Source: Baylisascaris procyonis | Taxonomy: Eukaryota > Nematoda > Chromadorea > Rhabditida > Ascarididae | Assembly (NCBI GenBank): GCA_037389465.1 | Contig: JAZARR010000187.1 | Location: 372,001 to 436,000, forward strand | Direction of reading: 5' to 3' | DNA length: 64,000 bases | In this document: in pieces, positions 25,635-40,600 of the stretch | How the letters are laid out: each line of letters starts with the position of its first letter | How positions within the stretch are numbered: the first letter of the stretch is position 1 | The notes under the pieces: generated by a model | What the model saw: only the letters and a program-made list of their open reading frames with translations | Told to the model about the DNA's origin: nothing | Databases searched by the model: none | Position numbers and translations under genes: made by a program

Positions 25635-28600
25635 ATGTTGGTGTTGATTTTAAGACCGTCGAATTTCTATTACCCAGTTTCGGGTATCGAGGCGGAACGA
25701 CTGCTGAATACGTACGGCAGTGAAGGCTCATTTCTGGCCCGTCCCAGCGGATCGAGTCCTTCTGATTATACTCTCTCCGTGCAGTAAGTCATTAATTTAG
25801 TTGAGCACGATTAATGCGGTCACTATTATGATCACATTAAGCATACTTTTTGTGGAGGAGGGGAAGGAGAAAGCAGAAGGGAGGTGGTGCGTTTGGGGTT
25901 TTTGTTGTTTTTACAAAATATTTTATACGACAGTTACTAGGAAGAGCGGGTAGGGGGGGGGGAGAGATGACGTTGCTGTGTGAGGAAGGGTTACTGCCAT
26001 CATCGTGGTAAAAGTGCATCAGGATGTCCTGGCACCGCTGCAGAGAACCATCGCACCCTGGCTGCAAACAGCGAATTGAATTGAACTTGCGCCCCACATT
26101 GCGTTCGCACCACTACCGTACTCTGCATGCTCTCCAAGCGAATACTAACACCCATCACAGAAACTCGAAAATTTGTGGCAGCGACGTGCAGCTTTTCTCA
26201 TCAATCAACTCAGAATGTCAAATAATGTTCTCATGTAAAATCTCAGCTCAACTGAAGGACGGGAAGTGCACTCGTTGGATGACGATAGGGTACAATTGCA
26301 GAGGACGATGGCGCTTTCAGCAAGTGCACTTCCCCTCTTTCGATTGAGCTGAAATTTTGCATAAGGACATTATTTGACATTCTGAGTTCAATGATGGAAA
26401 AAAACAGATGTTTCTTTTACAAGTTTTCCGGTTTTTGTGATGGGCGTTAGTACTCGCTTGCAGAGTGCACAGTATGGTAACGCAATGCGGAGCACCAACT
26501 CAGTTTCGTTCACAGTTCGCAACTGGAATGTGCCATCGTTCTCTGCAGTAGTGCCAGAAAGCCTTATTCGAGGGTTCGCCCGATAAGTTTGCTTCATCGA
26601 TGACCACTTTTTCAATTTTTATAGTTTGTTGTTTGTAACCATTTCACTACACGGTTGCATTTTGCAAGGAAATTCGTTGATAAAAGAATTTCATTAGGAT
26701 TGTTGGAAGTTTTAGGTGACGTCGTATTATTGAGAATAGATTATATCACAGCGTCATATTATTGGAAGTAGAGCATACCAGTGATATATAGAAAGTAGGA
26801 AGTCCTGACGAAGCTGATTTTAAAAAATAGCTACTTTCGTTTCAATTGTTCATGTTTCGGTAGAGAAATTAGAGAAGAATAGCCATTTAGAAAAACAAAT
26901 ATTTCAGAAAGGTAAAGGTGGGGGTATGGTTGTAGCAGTTCTCAATGGTGATAGGCACATAAAGTCTGTCTGTTGTCTGTTGTTTGAGAGTTGCTACGTT
27001 GCTGTGTATGCGTGTTGGATGCTATAAATGGGAGCAAACGTAGAGATACGTTACCATAGCTTTAGGGGAGGTAACCAAATTTGAAAAGTGAGATTGCTTC
27101 AAAGAAATAACCAAAAAAAATCTTCAAGTTGCCGCTATGCGCAACTTGAAGAGGAGTGAACAATTAAATCGGTCTATTTTGACGTGTTGTGTTTTTTAAA
27201 GAAGTTTTCCGGAAGTTTTCAGTTAGCGCTCTTGTTTCGGAAAATTTTTTTAAAGTTTTACATTTAATCGTTATGAGCGATAACAATGAGTAAGTGATAA
27301 AAATTAATAAAATAAAAAGGTAGGAAATAGTTCTTTACTTTGGGTTTCAATTTGCGGTTGGAAATCCCCTAAAGGCCGTCGTTTCGCTTGCTGATCTGTT
27401 GGGAAATGGATAATTATGGCGATATTTAGATGATTTTATTCGATTGTTCACTTTGATTGATAGCCATTCGAGGCGCTTTTTGTATTCACTAATGTTTGCC
27501 TTCTTTATTTTATTTTGTATTTTTTATTTTATGAAAATTATTTGCAGCCGTGGTGGCAAAATAACACACGTAAAAATCCAGAACAATGGGGATTGTCTGG
27601 ATTTGTATGGAGGCGATACGTTTGCATCGCTTAGCGAATTGGTGCAGTTTTGCGTGGAAAACCCCTGTCAGTTGAGGGAGAGAGACGGAGAAACCATTAC
27701 AATGAAGTGAGTGTTTTTTATTCTCTTTGTTTCTATCTTTTTTTTGTCTAGGGAGATAGATATAGAGGGTAGAGAGGGGAGCTCTGATAGGGCGATCACG
27801 TTTGGGTTATATAGAAATAAAATGTTGAACATTCTGGGAGAAGGCCAAATAAGTAAGTTAAATGTGTATGGCATAGACAACACAAAGTTATGATGAACTG
27901 TGCCGAAGTGTTGAAAGCGTAGTCATTTGGTTGATTAGATGGATGTTTGGCGATAGTCGTTGACTGCCTCGAAATGTAATGAGTCTTGTCTTTCTTTGCT
28001 TAAGGCGATTTTTGAGTGCTATTATGAAATAGATTATGGGAAAAACTTGTTTATGAGTGCATATCGAAATTGCTTCTTGATTGGGTTGATTATTCCTGCA
28101 AGAAAAATTTATTAAGGAAGCTGCTTTTAACAGATTTTTTGTGCTCGGTTGCAATGGTATACCTCTCCACACTGGTTTTTTGACGTTTATAAATTTAAGG
28201 TGCCCACTGGTAGTTCCGCCAACTGAGCGAATCGGTTGGGCTGTTTCTCGACCGATGACGGAACGATGGTTCCATACGGGCATATCGGGACGAGAAGCCG
28301 AACGGTTGTTGTTAGCGGAAGGCAAACACGGCACCTATTTGGTACGAGAAAGTCAGAGCACCCCTGGGCAGTTCGCTGTCTCGGTGAAAGCTTCCGATGA
28401 CAAGGTCACTCACATCATGATATATAACAATGTAAGCGTTTTTCTGTTCATTTTTACATATGGCGCCGGATTTTGGTATTATAAATTAAGGCGATCTGCA
28501 TAGGTGAAGGTGATGATGGTGATTTCCTTTCTAGAAGTATATAACGACTGACGACAATTCGTCAGCTTTTTAATAAAATGGAAAGGTAGAGGTTCAAAAA

Positions 28601-31600
28601 GTCATTGTTCGTTGATGGTCAGCATCGAGTGGGGCAAAAAGCCCCATCACGTGGCAGTATGTGATTGCTTCTATATTGAAATGATTGCGCTTTTATGTAG
28701 TTTAAATGCATGAATGGTATAAGTGTGCTGACTTGAAGATAAGACTAGGTGATGCAGAAGAGATGGAGGTGAAGGGGGGAGGAGGAATGAAGCGGAAATT
28801 CGCTGATTTATCTAATACTGCGAAGAAATTAGCTTGCCGCCGCTTGAAGATTATCTTTACTGTTTTTGGATTGAATGCTAATATTTTTGCAGTATCAACA
28901 AACGTTGCGATAGAGTAGTGATTTGAGAGAGAGGGGGGAGGCAGAGAGAGAGGGAATATCATTTGCCTCATTTGCCCCAACCGGCAGCGGGTATTCGATT
29001 TAAGTCTCGGTCATTCTATGTGAGTGCCGTAGAGTCCGTTGATGATGCAACATTTCCTCTCAAACGTAATGGCTTCGAATTCATTCCGGTTTTTTTAGAA
29101 CATTCTTATTATAGAAAATTTTGGTAACTATTGTGAAAAAAAGTGAAATGATGCACGGAGTGCATTTTAAATAAGGTTTAGATGGGTAACTTTTCTTCTT
29201 GATTCCTTCTGGGCATGAAATTATATGAGGAAGGTGGTGACGGATCATCCACTGGCAAGAGAAACGATGCCCAATCACTTATTAACAGCAAAAACAACAT
29301 CTAGTCAGTTATTCGCGAGGGGAAAATTGGAGCCAGTCAGCTGGTCATAAGTGAAAGGCACAGTGGGCAGTCACCTGATCTGACGAAAAATAATGCCAAA
29401 TACACTACTAAGCAATGGTCGTTTTAGAACAATAAATTTGACATTGGTGGTGGAGCAACATTTTGCACAATAGGTGAGCTCCTCGAGCATTATACTCGTA
29501 ATCCGATGGTGGATCAGGCAGGAACCGTCGTGCACCTCAAACAGGTATCTATCTTTATATCGTTGCTTGTTTGTGTTGGTTTATTTAGTTGATGAACATG
29601 AGCATGACCTTTTGCTGTGATTCTCATAGACTGCAGTTGCTGTTAGCACTTAGTTGATTAGGGATGATGGTCTCCAGAACTGTCGATGAGTTTACCTGGA
29701 GCGACAACTTTTTCAGAATTTCCCGAGATGTAAGGTTAATTTCGATTCGATTAATTTATGAAGCTCATTTCATTTATAAGGCTTTTATCCCTTTGTGGAT
29801 CGAAGAAATTTCATCATATCCTCAATCGTATATAGGGCAATGACTATGTGCTGAATGTTTAAAGTAATGAGGATTTGTGAAATTCCAGAGCGGCTTAACC
29901 CAGATATCGAGGTAATTAAATGAAGCTTACTAAGCGTGACAGTAGTAGCGGTGATAAGCGATTTTCAGTTAGGTTTATTTTATTACCCGTAGCGGAGTTT
30001 AGAATGCCAAAAGAGCGCAATTTATATAGAAATATTTCAGTTTTTAAAGTTGTCTTTGTGTAGAATGTATGATTGTAGCCATTGCCGTCAACTCGTGTAC
30101 CCGCCACTGGGATTGATGACCGCTTTCAACGTCTGGAGCTCGTTGATCGATTGACCGGTAAGGATGGATTCGCTGATGAATTTGAGGTAATTTTTTCAAG
30201 TTTCGATGTTTTTTATTTATTTTTAATTCATACGGAATTGTCTTTGATCGGTGGGTTTCTTCTTTTTTTTCGATTGAAGCAGTCATCTTTTTTTGTTATA
30301 TTTCTGGTCGATTGTCTGCTGAAATGTCCTGTTTTTCTTGTTTTTGTTTCTTTCATTACAATAGGGGTGATGGCATTTCCCTGAAAATTTTAGTCCGTCA
30401 CAGATATGTCAGTAAACTGTCGACTTTATGGAGGTAGAGTTCAGGTGATAGTGGCCAAGTTTAGTTTAGGATTTATGAAATAGTGGCCAAGCTTAGCTTG
30501 GAGTTCAAAGGATAGTGGCCAAGCAGAGTTTGGTGTTTAGAGGACAATGGCCAAGTTTAGTTTCCAAACAGGTATTATGGCGAGGGTCTTGTCATGTTCC
30601 GTTCTTACTGTCGCTATTTGCTTTTTTTGTTCTGCTCACTGTTAGAGTTTTTATACTATTTTACTATTGAAAGGATCCGTGATTCTCAGGAGTAGTAAAT
30701 TATAGCTATTATTAAGTCAAGAAGTGATACTAAGCATTTATGTTGTTGACATTTTTCTGTTTTTTTTTTTGGTGGGATTGGAGCTAATGCAAGAGCCAAT
30801 TGGTACAATGAGTTTAATTTTGCAAGAATACTGGGCTATTATCGCGATGGTCACATCAACTGATTGATTAATGATGCATAGTAACGTCGTTTCATGCACT
30901 AGCCGTAGCCATGATCAATGCATGGCTGTTGCATTGTTGCCTGCTGTTCATAACATAAGGTCCGATATTAGTATTCTATTTGTTTGATTTCGAGGTATAT
31001 AAAGTAAAGGATATGTTTGAGTAGGTGAGGGTAGGGGGGTTGTTGTAATCTTATGATGGTGTTATTAGTCTTAGGAAGTCATAAGTAGGTGAGGGTCAGG
31101 GGGGGGGGGGTTGCGGGGAGGATATGGTTGAGTTGGTAAGTGGGGTGTTGTAACTTTATGATGGAGTTACCAATCTTATGGAATCATAAGTAGGTGAGGG
31201 TTGGGGGTTACAAGGAGTGAATGTTACATGGCATAAGAATAGTTCTGCATTTCGTATTGGTTTGGTAGCATTGAGTTATCGAGTCAAAACATCCATAATT
31301 GTTAACTGTAAGTGTGGAATATTGATTTCAGAAACTACAGCATCAAGAGCCATCACAATTTGTGAGTCGTCGTGAGGGGAAGAAAACCGAGAATGTGAAT
31401 AAGAATCGATATAAGAATATTATCCCATACGATCACACACGTATCGTTCTGCGAACAGATTCGTCGATAGAGGGTGGTGACTATATAAATGCGAATCTCA
31501 TTGAGGTACTCATTGAATATTCTGCTTAGTGCATGAATCGTTGATAATATGTTAATGATTCTTATGGATAGGTTTGTTTTTAATGGATTGTTTATGTTTG

Positions 31601-34600
31601 GGATATGCTTTTATGGGACCCTTGTAGGAGCAAATAACTTCTGTATACGTAGTAATGTTGGAATGCTTCGAGTCTGGAGGTAATCCTGATCTCCGGATCA
31701 TAGGATATTCCAGGAATTGTCAGTTTTTAATGAGAAAGGAAGGAGTTCCTAGCGTAAGCACCCAAACCACAGCGTTCAACTTTTTTAATATACATGTTTG
31801 AGCCAGGATGTAAGTCTAATTGTTACTAGACTTAAAGATGTTTATTTTATTATTTCAAGCAATTTTTTTATTCAAGCATTAAGAGGTGGATAAATGATGA
31901 TTAGAGTTGGTCACTAAGGCAAGAATTCGTAAAGATCCGTAAAAGATCCCCTGTCTGCGAACCGCGAACGGAGCTGAGCTCCTGCCGCACATTGCGTACG
32001 CACCACTGCCGTACTCTGCACTCAGCAAGCGAATACTAACAGCCATCAGAGAAATGAAAAACTTGTAGTGGGAACGTCCAATTTTTTCCATCATTCGACT
32101 GAGATGTCAAATAATGTCCCTATGCAAAAGTTCAGCTCAAAGGGGAAGTGCGCTGCTGCATGGCCATCGTTCTCTATAAAATTTGATTAGCGGTGCACAG
32201 ATGACCCCTCCAGCAAGTGCACTTCCTGTGCATCAGTTGAGCTGAAAGTTTGTATGGGACATGATTTGATATTCTGAGTTGCATGATGGAAAAAACTGCC
32301 TTTATATTACAAGTTTCTGAGTTTCTGTGATGGGTTTTAGCATTCACTTGTAGAGTGCAGAGTGCGGTAGTAGCGCGTACGCAGTATTCGACAGGAGCTC
32401 AATTCTGTCCGCGGTTCGCAACTGCAGTGTGCTATCGTTCTCTGCAGTGATACCAGTTCTTGTTCATATAAACGGTTATCGTCATGGTGTGCCCGGTATG
32501 AAATAGTATTTTCGAAACGATGTTGTATTCTGGATGCGTAACAGTAATAAGACGTCGTGAAAGGTGTCCTTATATTGTGGTGTAGCGCAGCTAGCCAAAG
32601 TTGCCCGACAGGTTAATTAGGGCAGGGATAGTTGGTTTTGATTGTTGGGTAGTTCTCGTGATTTGATTACTGTTTAGGTTGATTTAGCATCAACACTTTT
32701 AGATCCTTTCAAAAGAATACCCGGAATTTGCTGGACTGCAGCGACGATATATATCGACGCAGGGTTGTCTTCCGAATACGGTGAACGATTTCTGGACAAT
32801 GGTTTGGCAACAGAATTCCAGAATAATCGTCATGACAACGAAGGAGGTCGAAAGAGCAAGGGTATGTGTTTATTTTAGTATATGTTTCGCGCACTCGCTT
32901 TGAAATATTAGAGTGGTCTTGAGTGATGTTCTCTAATAATGCCGTTATAAAATGTTTCCAAAATTGCTTCTGGGCAGTGTGCAGTAAGCAGATCGAGTCA
33001 GGTCGCATATGTTCACTAGAGATTTTGTTCGGGAGCTATCTTAGGGATCAGCGAATAAAGTTTTTGAAAGATCGATTAGGAAAGAAGGGTATAGATAGAG
33101 GGAATGGAATTTCATTTCTATCTCTTCCTCATCGCACCATTCAAGGGACGGTCAGTTGTCCTCTCGCTTCCTTCCTTTTGAGAGAAAGGCGAGAAATTTG
33201 AAATTTTGGCATGAGAAGTACAAATAAATAGATTTTGGACAAAATTACCTCATCAAGATGTCCAGTGATATCCACCTTATGTCCACTTTATTTATGTCCA
33301 CATAAAAAAGTTTTTAGTAAAATTGTGCTCTTGTTGCTCTAATAGGCTTATTTTTTCTCTTTTCCTATTTTATTCTTTTACTTTGATGTACCACGTTTTC
33401 AATTGGCCTTCATACGGGACTTGAAAAATTATTCCCCCCTCCCCCTTCACCGACTGATTTACATTCTTCGACCCTCCTGGTCACAAAAAACACTCTTCAA
33501 GTTTTTCCCTTGTTAAACGATTGGCTCACCTTTCGCCATAATGGTTTTACCACGATAACTTGCGATTGCCCATAAACTATTGCGTTATGCTTGTCCACAG
33601 CACAAGCATTTGCAAATAAGTTTATCTGTTAGCCGATCGGGTCATTTGTATGAGGAGAGTGTCCTAACAATGAACCGCTAGATGCTGTCACTAGAATCTC
33701 TATTTCCTTGCTCAACTGTGATCTAATCGTTGGCGTTATATGTTTATCAGGCATTTTGCATGATTTGGAAATTGGAAATAAAAAATAATAATCAATGAAA
33801 ATGCCTCGGCTATAGTGCAATCTCCCAGCCAAAGATTATTTGCTTGACGCGTTTGAGGTAACAGGCAGGTGACCGATTATATATGCATTAAGTAGAATAT
33901 TTCAATGATGCGCCTCTTTTATAGATTTTCACAGACGCATATAAAGATTGACAGAACTCGATTCGGCATAGATTACGTATGGTATATGCATTACTTGACA
34001 CTTGAGATAGCATGATAAAGCAACGTTTGTTCGTAATACGATCGTTGTTTGTACGTCCTCATCGAAATACGACAATCCGAAATTTCGTGCATAAGTGCGC
34101 ATGTGAGCCTGGATAGTTCATAATCTGAATGGATTTTCGAGAGGAGCAGAGGGGGGGGGGGTTGGCAGAGTGGAAAAAAGTTCGATGTATAAGGGCAGGA
34201 AATGGTTTGTGCCCACTATTTTAATTCCACGGAGGCTGGAGGGGAAGAAAGAAGGGTTTCATGTTTGAGGGTTTTCCACCTATTTAATCAAATCAAATAA
34301 AAGTTGCAAGGGAAGACAAAAAAGATTATAATTCTAAGGCTCGATGGATCCTGTTATTAGTAAGGGGGTTATTGCAAGCAAAGTGAGCGCAGAGATAGGA
34401 GTCTTACTCATAGCAATGCTGCGACGATCCTTAATAGAGTACAGGCTGACTTCGTGGACCTTATCTATGCTAGTTGCGTTATAGTTCTATGAAATTCCGT
34501 ATTTTACTAGTTTTTATTATATTTATTTTCTTTATTTCGTTTAATTTATTTTGTTTATTTCATTTAATCAATATTTTTTGATATTTTTTTGCTTTATTTT

Positions 34601-37600
34601 ATTTATTTCATTTTGCTTCTCATATTTTCTTTATTTTATTTCATTTATTTTATTTATCCCATTTTATTTATACTATTTCTTTATTTTATTTAAATTATTT
34701 TATTTCATTTATTTCATTCATTTTATTTTTGTATATTTTTCTATTCATATTTCATTTATTGTATTTTGTTTGTTTCAAGTATTTCTTGTCACCAAGTTTA
34801 TTATTTTACCTATTTTATCCATTTTTGTCCTATTTATTTCCTTTTCTTCGTTTTACGTATTATTTATTTCATTTAATGTTGGAAAAGGGCCAATTTTTGA
34901 AAACATTACAGTAAAAGAAAACCGTGCAGAAAGCAGTAGGCGTTTGAAATATTGGAGACAAACCAATTTTTGAAAAACGTTACCATAAGCGGAAGGCGCT
35001 GTAAGAGGCAAGGAAGGTTTAGGATATTGGAAAAAAGCCAATTTTTAAAAAGCGATGAACGGAAAGTCATTTATTTATTTATTTCATTTACGTTGCTTTA
35101 CTTATTTTATTTAGGTTTTTTATTTATTCTTTTATTTATTTCATTTATTTGGTTTCACTCATTTTATTTATTTCATTTAGCTTTATTTTCTTCATTTCAC
35201 TTATCCTGTTCTATTCTATCTAATTCCTTTTATTTTTTTATTTTTTTCTTTGTCTATTTTGTGTTTTATCTATATCATTTTGTTTATTTTCCTTATTTCA
35301 TCCAACTTAACTCCTTTTGCTTTGTTTATATTATTCCGATTATTGTATTTCATTTATTTTATTTCATTCATTTTATCTCTCCAACTTTATATATTTCACC
35401 TTCTTTATTTTTTTAAAATTAGTTTCGTTTTATTCCTTTTATTTTACTTATTTTCTTTCATTTGTTTTTTTGTTTGTTTGTTCCGTATCATTTATTTCGT
35501 TTTATTTATCTCTTTTTATTTATCTTATTTTATTTCTTTATTTTATGTCATTTATTTTATTGATGCTTATATTATTTTATTAGTTTGGCTTCATTCATTT
35601 CATTTATTTCATTTAATTCAATTTACTTGTTTTATTTTATTTTTTTTTATTTTTTTATTTGTTCTACATTATTTTTCTTATTTTATCTATTTGATTCTGC
35701 TTGTCTTATTTCAACGATTTTATTTTGTTTATTCTGTTTTATTCCTTCTACTTCATTTATTTTTATTTATTTCTTCCCATCTATTTTATTTGTTTCAACT
35801 GTTTTTTCATGAATTTTATCTATTTTATTTTCCTGTTTTGTTCACTTTTATCTTATCTATTTTCTTTATTTCGTTTAACTTAGCTTACTTATCCCACTTA
35901 ATCTAACTTTTTTATTTTATTTCGTTTATTTTATTTATCCCATTTCATTTATATTATTTCTTCATTTTATTCAAATTATTTTGTTTCATTTATATTATTT
36001 CATTTGTTCAGTTCTAATTGTTTTATTTTAACGATTTTATTTCTTTATTTCATTTTATTTCTTTCATTTCATTTATTGTATATTTTTATGTTTATTTAGT
36101 TTGTTTCACCAACTTATTTCATTAATTTTATTTGTTTTGTTTAATTTGTATTATGTTATTTGTTTTATTTCCTTCATTCTATTAATTTAATTTCATTTAT
36201 TTTCTCTACTTGTCTCATTTTAACAATTTTGTTTTGTTCATTCCTTTTTATTTTTTTATTTCGCTTATTTTATTTCTTTTGTCTAACTTTTTCTATTTGT
36301 TTTTTTTTTTTTTGTTTCAGCTATTTTTGTCAGCAAATTTATTTATTTTGTTTCACGTATTTTATCCACTTTTATCCTATTTATTTTCTTTATCTCGTTT
36401 TACGTACTATTTATTTCAATCAATGTTGGAAAAAGGCCAATTTTTGAAAAGATTACGGTAAAGGGAAGGCGTTGTAAGAGGCAACAAACGTTTGAAGTAT
36501 TGGAAGTATTAGGTTATTCATTTATTCTTTTATTTATTTCGTTCCACTCATTTTATTTATTTCATTTAATCCAGCTTATTTTTTTATTTTCTTTGTCCAA
36601 TTGTTTCATATTTCATTTCATTTATTTTATACATTTTATTTGATTTATTTTATCTACTTCGTTCTATATTTATTTATTTCATATCATTTAACTTACTTAT
36701 TTTATTTTATTTGTTTTATTTTGCTTCTTGTATTTTATTTATTTTATTTCATTTATTTCCTTTGTCGCATTATTCTATATATTCTGTTTCCTCTATCTTG
36801 TCTGATTTCTTTTATTTTATTCGTTTTGTTTTATTCTATTTATTTTACTTGTTTTAGTTTATTTGTTCTGTTTTATTTATTTTATCCTAATTATTTTATT
36901 CATCTCATTTTATTTTTTCGCCTTGTTTTTCATTTTATTTCATTTATTCTATTTATCATCTCATTATTTTATTATTTCGTTTTATTCATTTCATTTATTT
37001 CATTCAATCCATTTTTTTTGTTTTATCTCATTTGTTTTTATTTCATTCACCTTGTTTGTCCTGTTTTATTTATTTGATTTGACTTCTTTTGTTTTATTTG
37101 TTTTTTTTTTCTATTTATCTTCTTTCATCCATTTAACTCTACTTGTCCTATTTTCGATTTTGTTTTATTTATTTAATCTTATTTCTTTTGTTTCATTAAT
37201 TTTATTCATTTCATTTAATTTAATTTGTTTCATTTCCTTTATTTGTTTTGTTTTATTTTTTCCCATTTATTCTATTTGTTTCAACTGTTTTTTCATTAAC
37301 TTTTTTTTAATTTTATTTTTCTACTTTATCTATTTTTATCTTATTTATTTTCTTTACTTCGCTTTATTTTATTAATTTATTTCATATAATCTAACTTTCT
37401 TATTTTATTTCATTTATTTTATTTGTCCCATTTCATTTATATTATTTCTTCGTTTTATTTAAATTATTTTATTTCATTTACTTTATTTCATTTGTTCAGT
37501 TCCAATTGTTTTATTTTAACGGTTTTATTTGTTTACTTCATTTTATTTCTTTCATTTCGTTTATTATCTTATTGAAAATTTTTTCTACTTATTTTATTTT

Positions 37601-40600
37601 TTCAACTATTTTCGTCACCAAATTCATTCATTTTACTTATTTTATCCATTTTTATCCTATGTGTTTTCTTTGTTTCGTTTTATGCGTTATTTCATTTAAT
37701 GTTGGAAAAGTGCCATTTTTTAAAAAGATTACAGTAAAAGAAAAGGGCTGCAGAAAGCGATGGACGTTTGAAGTATTGGAGACGAGCCAATTTTTGAAAA
37801 ACGTTACCGTAAGCAGAAGGCACTGTGAGAGCCAAGGAAGGTTTAGGTTCTTGGAAAAAAGCCAATTTTTAAAAAGCGTTAAATGAAATGGGGTTTTATT
37901 TATTTACTTACTTCGCTTTACTTATTTTATTCAGGTTTTTTGTTTATTCTTTTATTTATTTCATCTATTTAGTTTCACTCGTTTTGTTTACTTCATTTAG
38001 TTCAACTTTTTTGTTTTATTTTCCTTTTTTATTTATCCTATTCTATTTATTTTATTTTATTTCACTTTATTTTTATTATATTTTTTTATTTTTGTCTATT
38101 CTCTATTTATTTTATTTTATTAATTTACTTTCTTTCTATTACATTTTTTTATTTTTGTCTATTCTATGTTTTTGTCTGTTCCGTTTTGTTTATTTTACTT
38201 TTTTCATCCAATTTAACTCCTTTTACATTAATTGTTTTATTCCGCTTATTGTACTTCATTTATTGTATTTCATTTATTTTATCTATCCAACTTTATGTAT
38301 TTTATCTTCTTTTTTTTAACTTGTTTCATTTTATTCGTTTTATTTTATTTATTTTATTTCATTTGTTTTTGTTTGTTACATATCATACATTTCATTTTAT
38401 TTATCTCTTATTTATTTTATCTTATTTCTTTATTTTATGTCATTTATTTTATTTATTCATCCTTATATTATTTCATTAACTATGTTTCTTTCACTTCATT
38501 TAATTCAATTTATTTGTTTTGTTTTATTTATTTTTATTTTATTTTTTTACTTACCCTATTTTATTTGTCTTATTTTGTTTTGCTTATTTCATTTTATTCC
38601 TTCTACCCGATTTATTTTATTTTATTTTTCCCATTTATTTTGTTTGTTTCAACTGTTCTTTCATTAATTTTATTTTTTTTCCTATTTTATTCATTTTTAT
38701 CTTATCTATTTTCTTTATTTCGTTTTACTTATCTTACTTATCCCACTTAATCAAACTTTTTTATTTTATTTCGTTTATTTTATTTATCCCATTTCATTTA
38801 TATAATTTCTTCATTTTGAATTATTTTGTTTCATCTATTTTATTTCATTTGTTCAGTTCTAATTGTTTTATTTTAGCGATTTTATTTGTATATTTCATCT
38901 TATTTCTTTCATTTCATTTATTTTATTTGTTTTATATTTTTATATTTATTTTATTTGTTTCACCAATTTATTTCATTAATTTTATTTATTTTATTTAAAT
39001 TATCTTATTTATTCTATTTCTTTATTCTGTTAATTTTATTTCATTTATTTTCTCTACTTGTCTCATTTCAACGACTTTATTTTGTTCATTTCATTTTACT
39101 TTTTTCATTTTGTTTATTTTATTTATTTTGTTTTTTTATTTATTTTATTTGTTCCACCTATTTTGTCACCAAATTTATTTGTTTTATTTTATCTATTTCG
39201 CTTTGTTTATTATTTATTTATTATGGAAAAGGGCCAGATTTTGAAAGGATTACGGTAAAGGAAAGGGGTCGTAAGAAGCATTGAATCTTTGAAGAGTTGG
39301 AAGAAGGCCAATTTTTAAAAGCTTACGGTAACGTATATCGCTGTAAGAGGCAAAGCGGGCGTAAGGTGTTGGAAAAAAGCCAGTGTTTAAACATCATACG
39401 GTGAACGAAAAGCGCTGTTATTTATTTATTTGTTTTACTTTGTTTGCTTTATCTAGGTTATTTATTTATTCTTTTATTATTTCGTTTCACTCATTTTATT
39501 TCATTTAATCCAGCTTATTTTTTACTTTCTTTACCCAATTGTTTTATATTTTGTTTCATCTATTTTATACATTTTGTTTGATTTATTTTATCTATTTCGT
39601 TTTATATACTTTATTTATTTCATGCATTTTAACTCACTTATTATATTTTATTTGTCGCATTGTATATATTCTGTTTCCTCTATTTTGTTTGATTTATTTT
39701 ATTTTATTCGTTCTGTTTTATTCTATTTATTTCACTTGTTTTAGTTTATTTGTTCTGTTTTATTTATTCTATCCTATTTATTTTATTAATCTTATTTTAT
39801 TTTTTTTCCTTATTCTTTCATTTTATTTCATTCATTTTATCCATCCTCTCATTATTTTATTTATTTCGTTTTATTCATTTCATTTATTTCATTTAATTCA
39901 ATTTTTTTGCTTTATTCTATTCATTTTTGTTTTATTTACTTTATTTATCCTGTTTCCTTTATTTGTTTAACTTCTTTTACTTTATTTGTTTTATTCAATC
40001 TATCTTTTTTTACCTATTTTATTCTACTTTTCCTATTTTGTCGATTTTGTTTTTGTTTTTTTCAGTTTTATTTCTTTTATTCCATAGTTTTATTTATTTC
40101 GTTTAATTTATTTTATTTTATTCATTCTATCATCCTATTTCCTCATTTTATCGATTTTATTTTTATTTGTTCAATTTTACTTGTTTCATTCCAACGGTTT
40201 TATTTTGTTTATTCCATATTGTTTCTTTCATTTTATTTATCTTGTTTTATTTTTTCCCACATTTATTTGTTTCAAACTTTTTTTCATTAATTTTATTTTG
40301 TTTTTATTTCTCTATCTTATCCGTTTTTATCTTATTTGTTTTCTTTATTTCGTTTCATTTTATTTATTTAATCTGAATTTTTTATTTTATTCCATCCATT
40401 TTATCCCATTTCATTTATGTTGTTGCTTTATTTTATTTAAATTATTTTATTTCATTTATTTCATTTCATTTGTTCAGTTCTAATTGTTCTATTTCAACGA
40501 TTTTATTTGTTTATTTCATTTTATTTTTTTCATTTCATTTATTTTATTTATTGTATATTTTTATATTTGTTTCATTTGTTTTACCTATTTTTTCCATTAA

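Noticed and set aside
26024..26347. 107-codon frame in phosphatase intron 1
   Set aside because: Lies within the foldback element's arms; relatives at 31.9 and 50.7 kb do not keep the frame.
28706..28980. Overlapping open frames on both strands in a phosphatase intron
   Set aside because: No splice sites with fitting phase and no protein motif; the second SH2 domain is already complete from exons 28200-28431 and 29428-29544.
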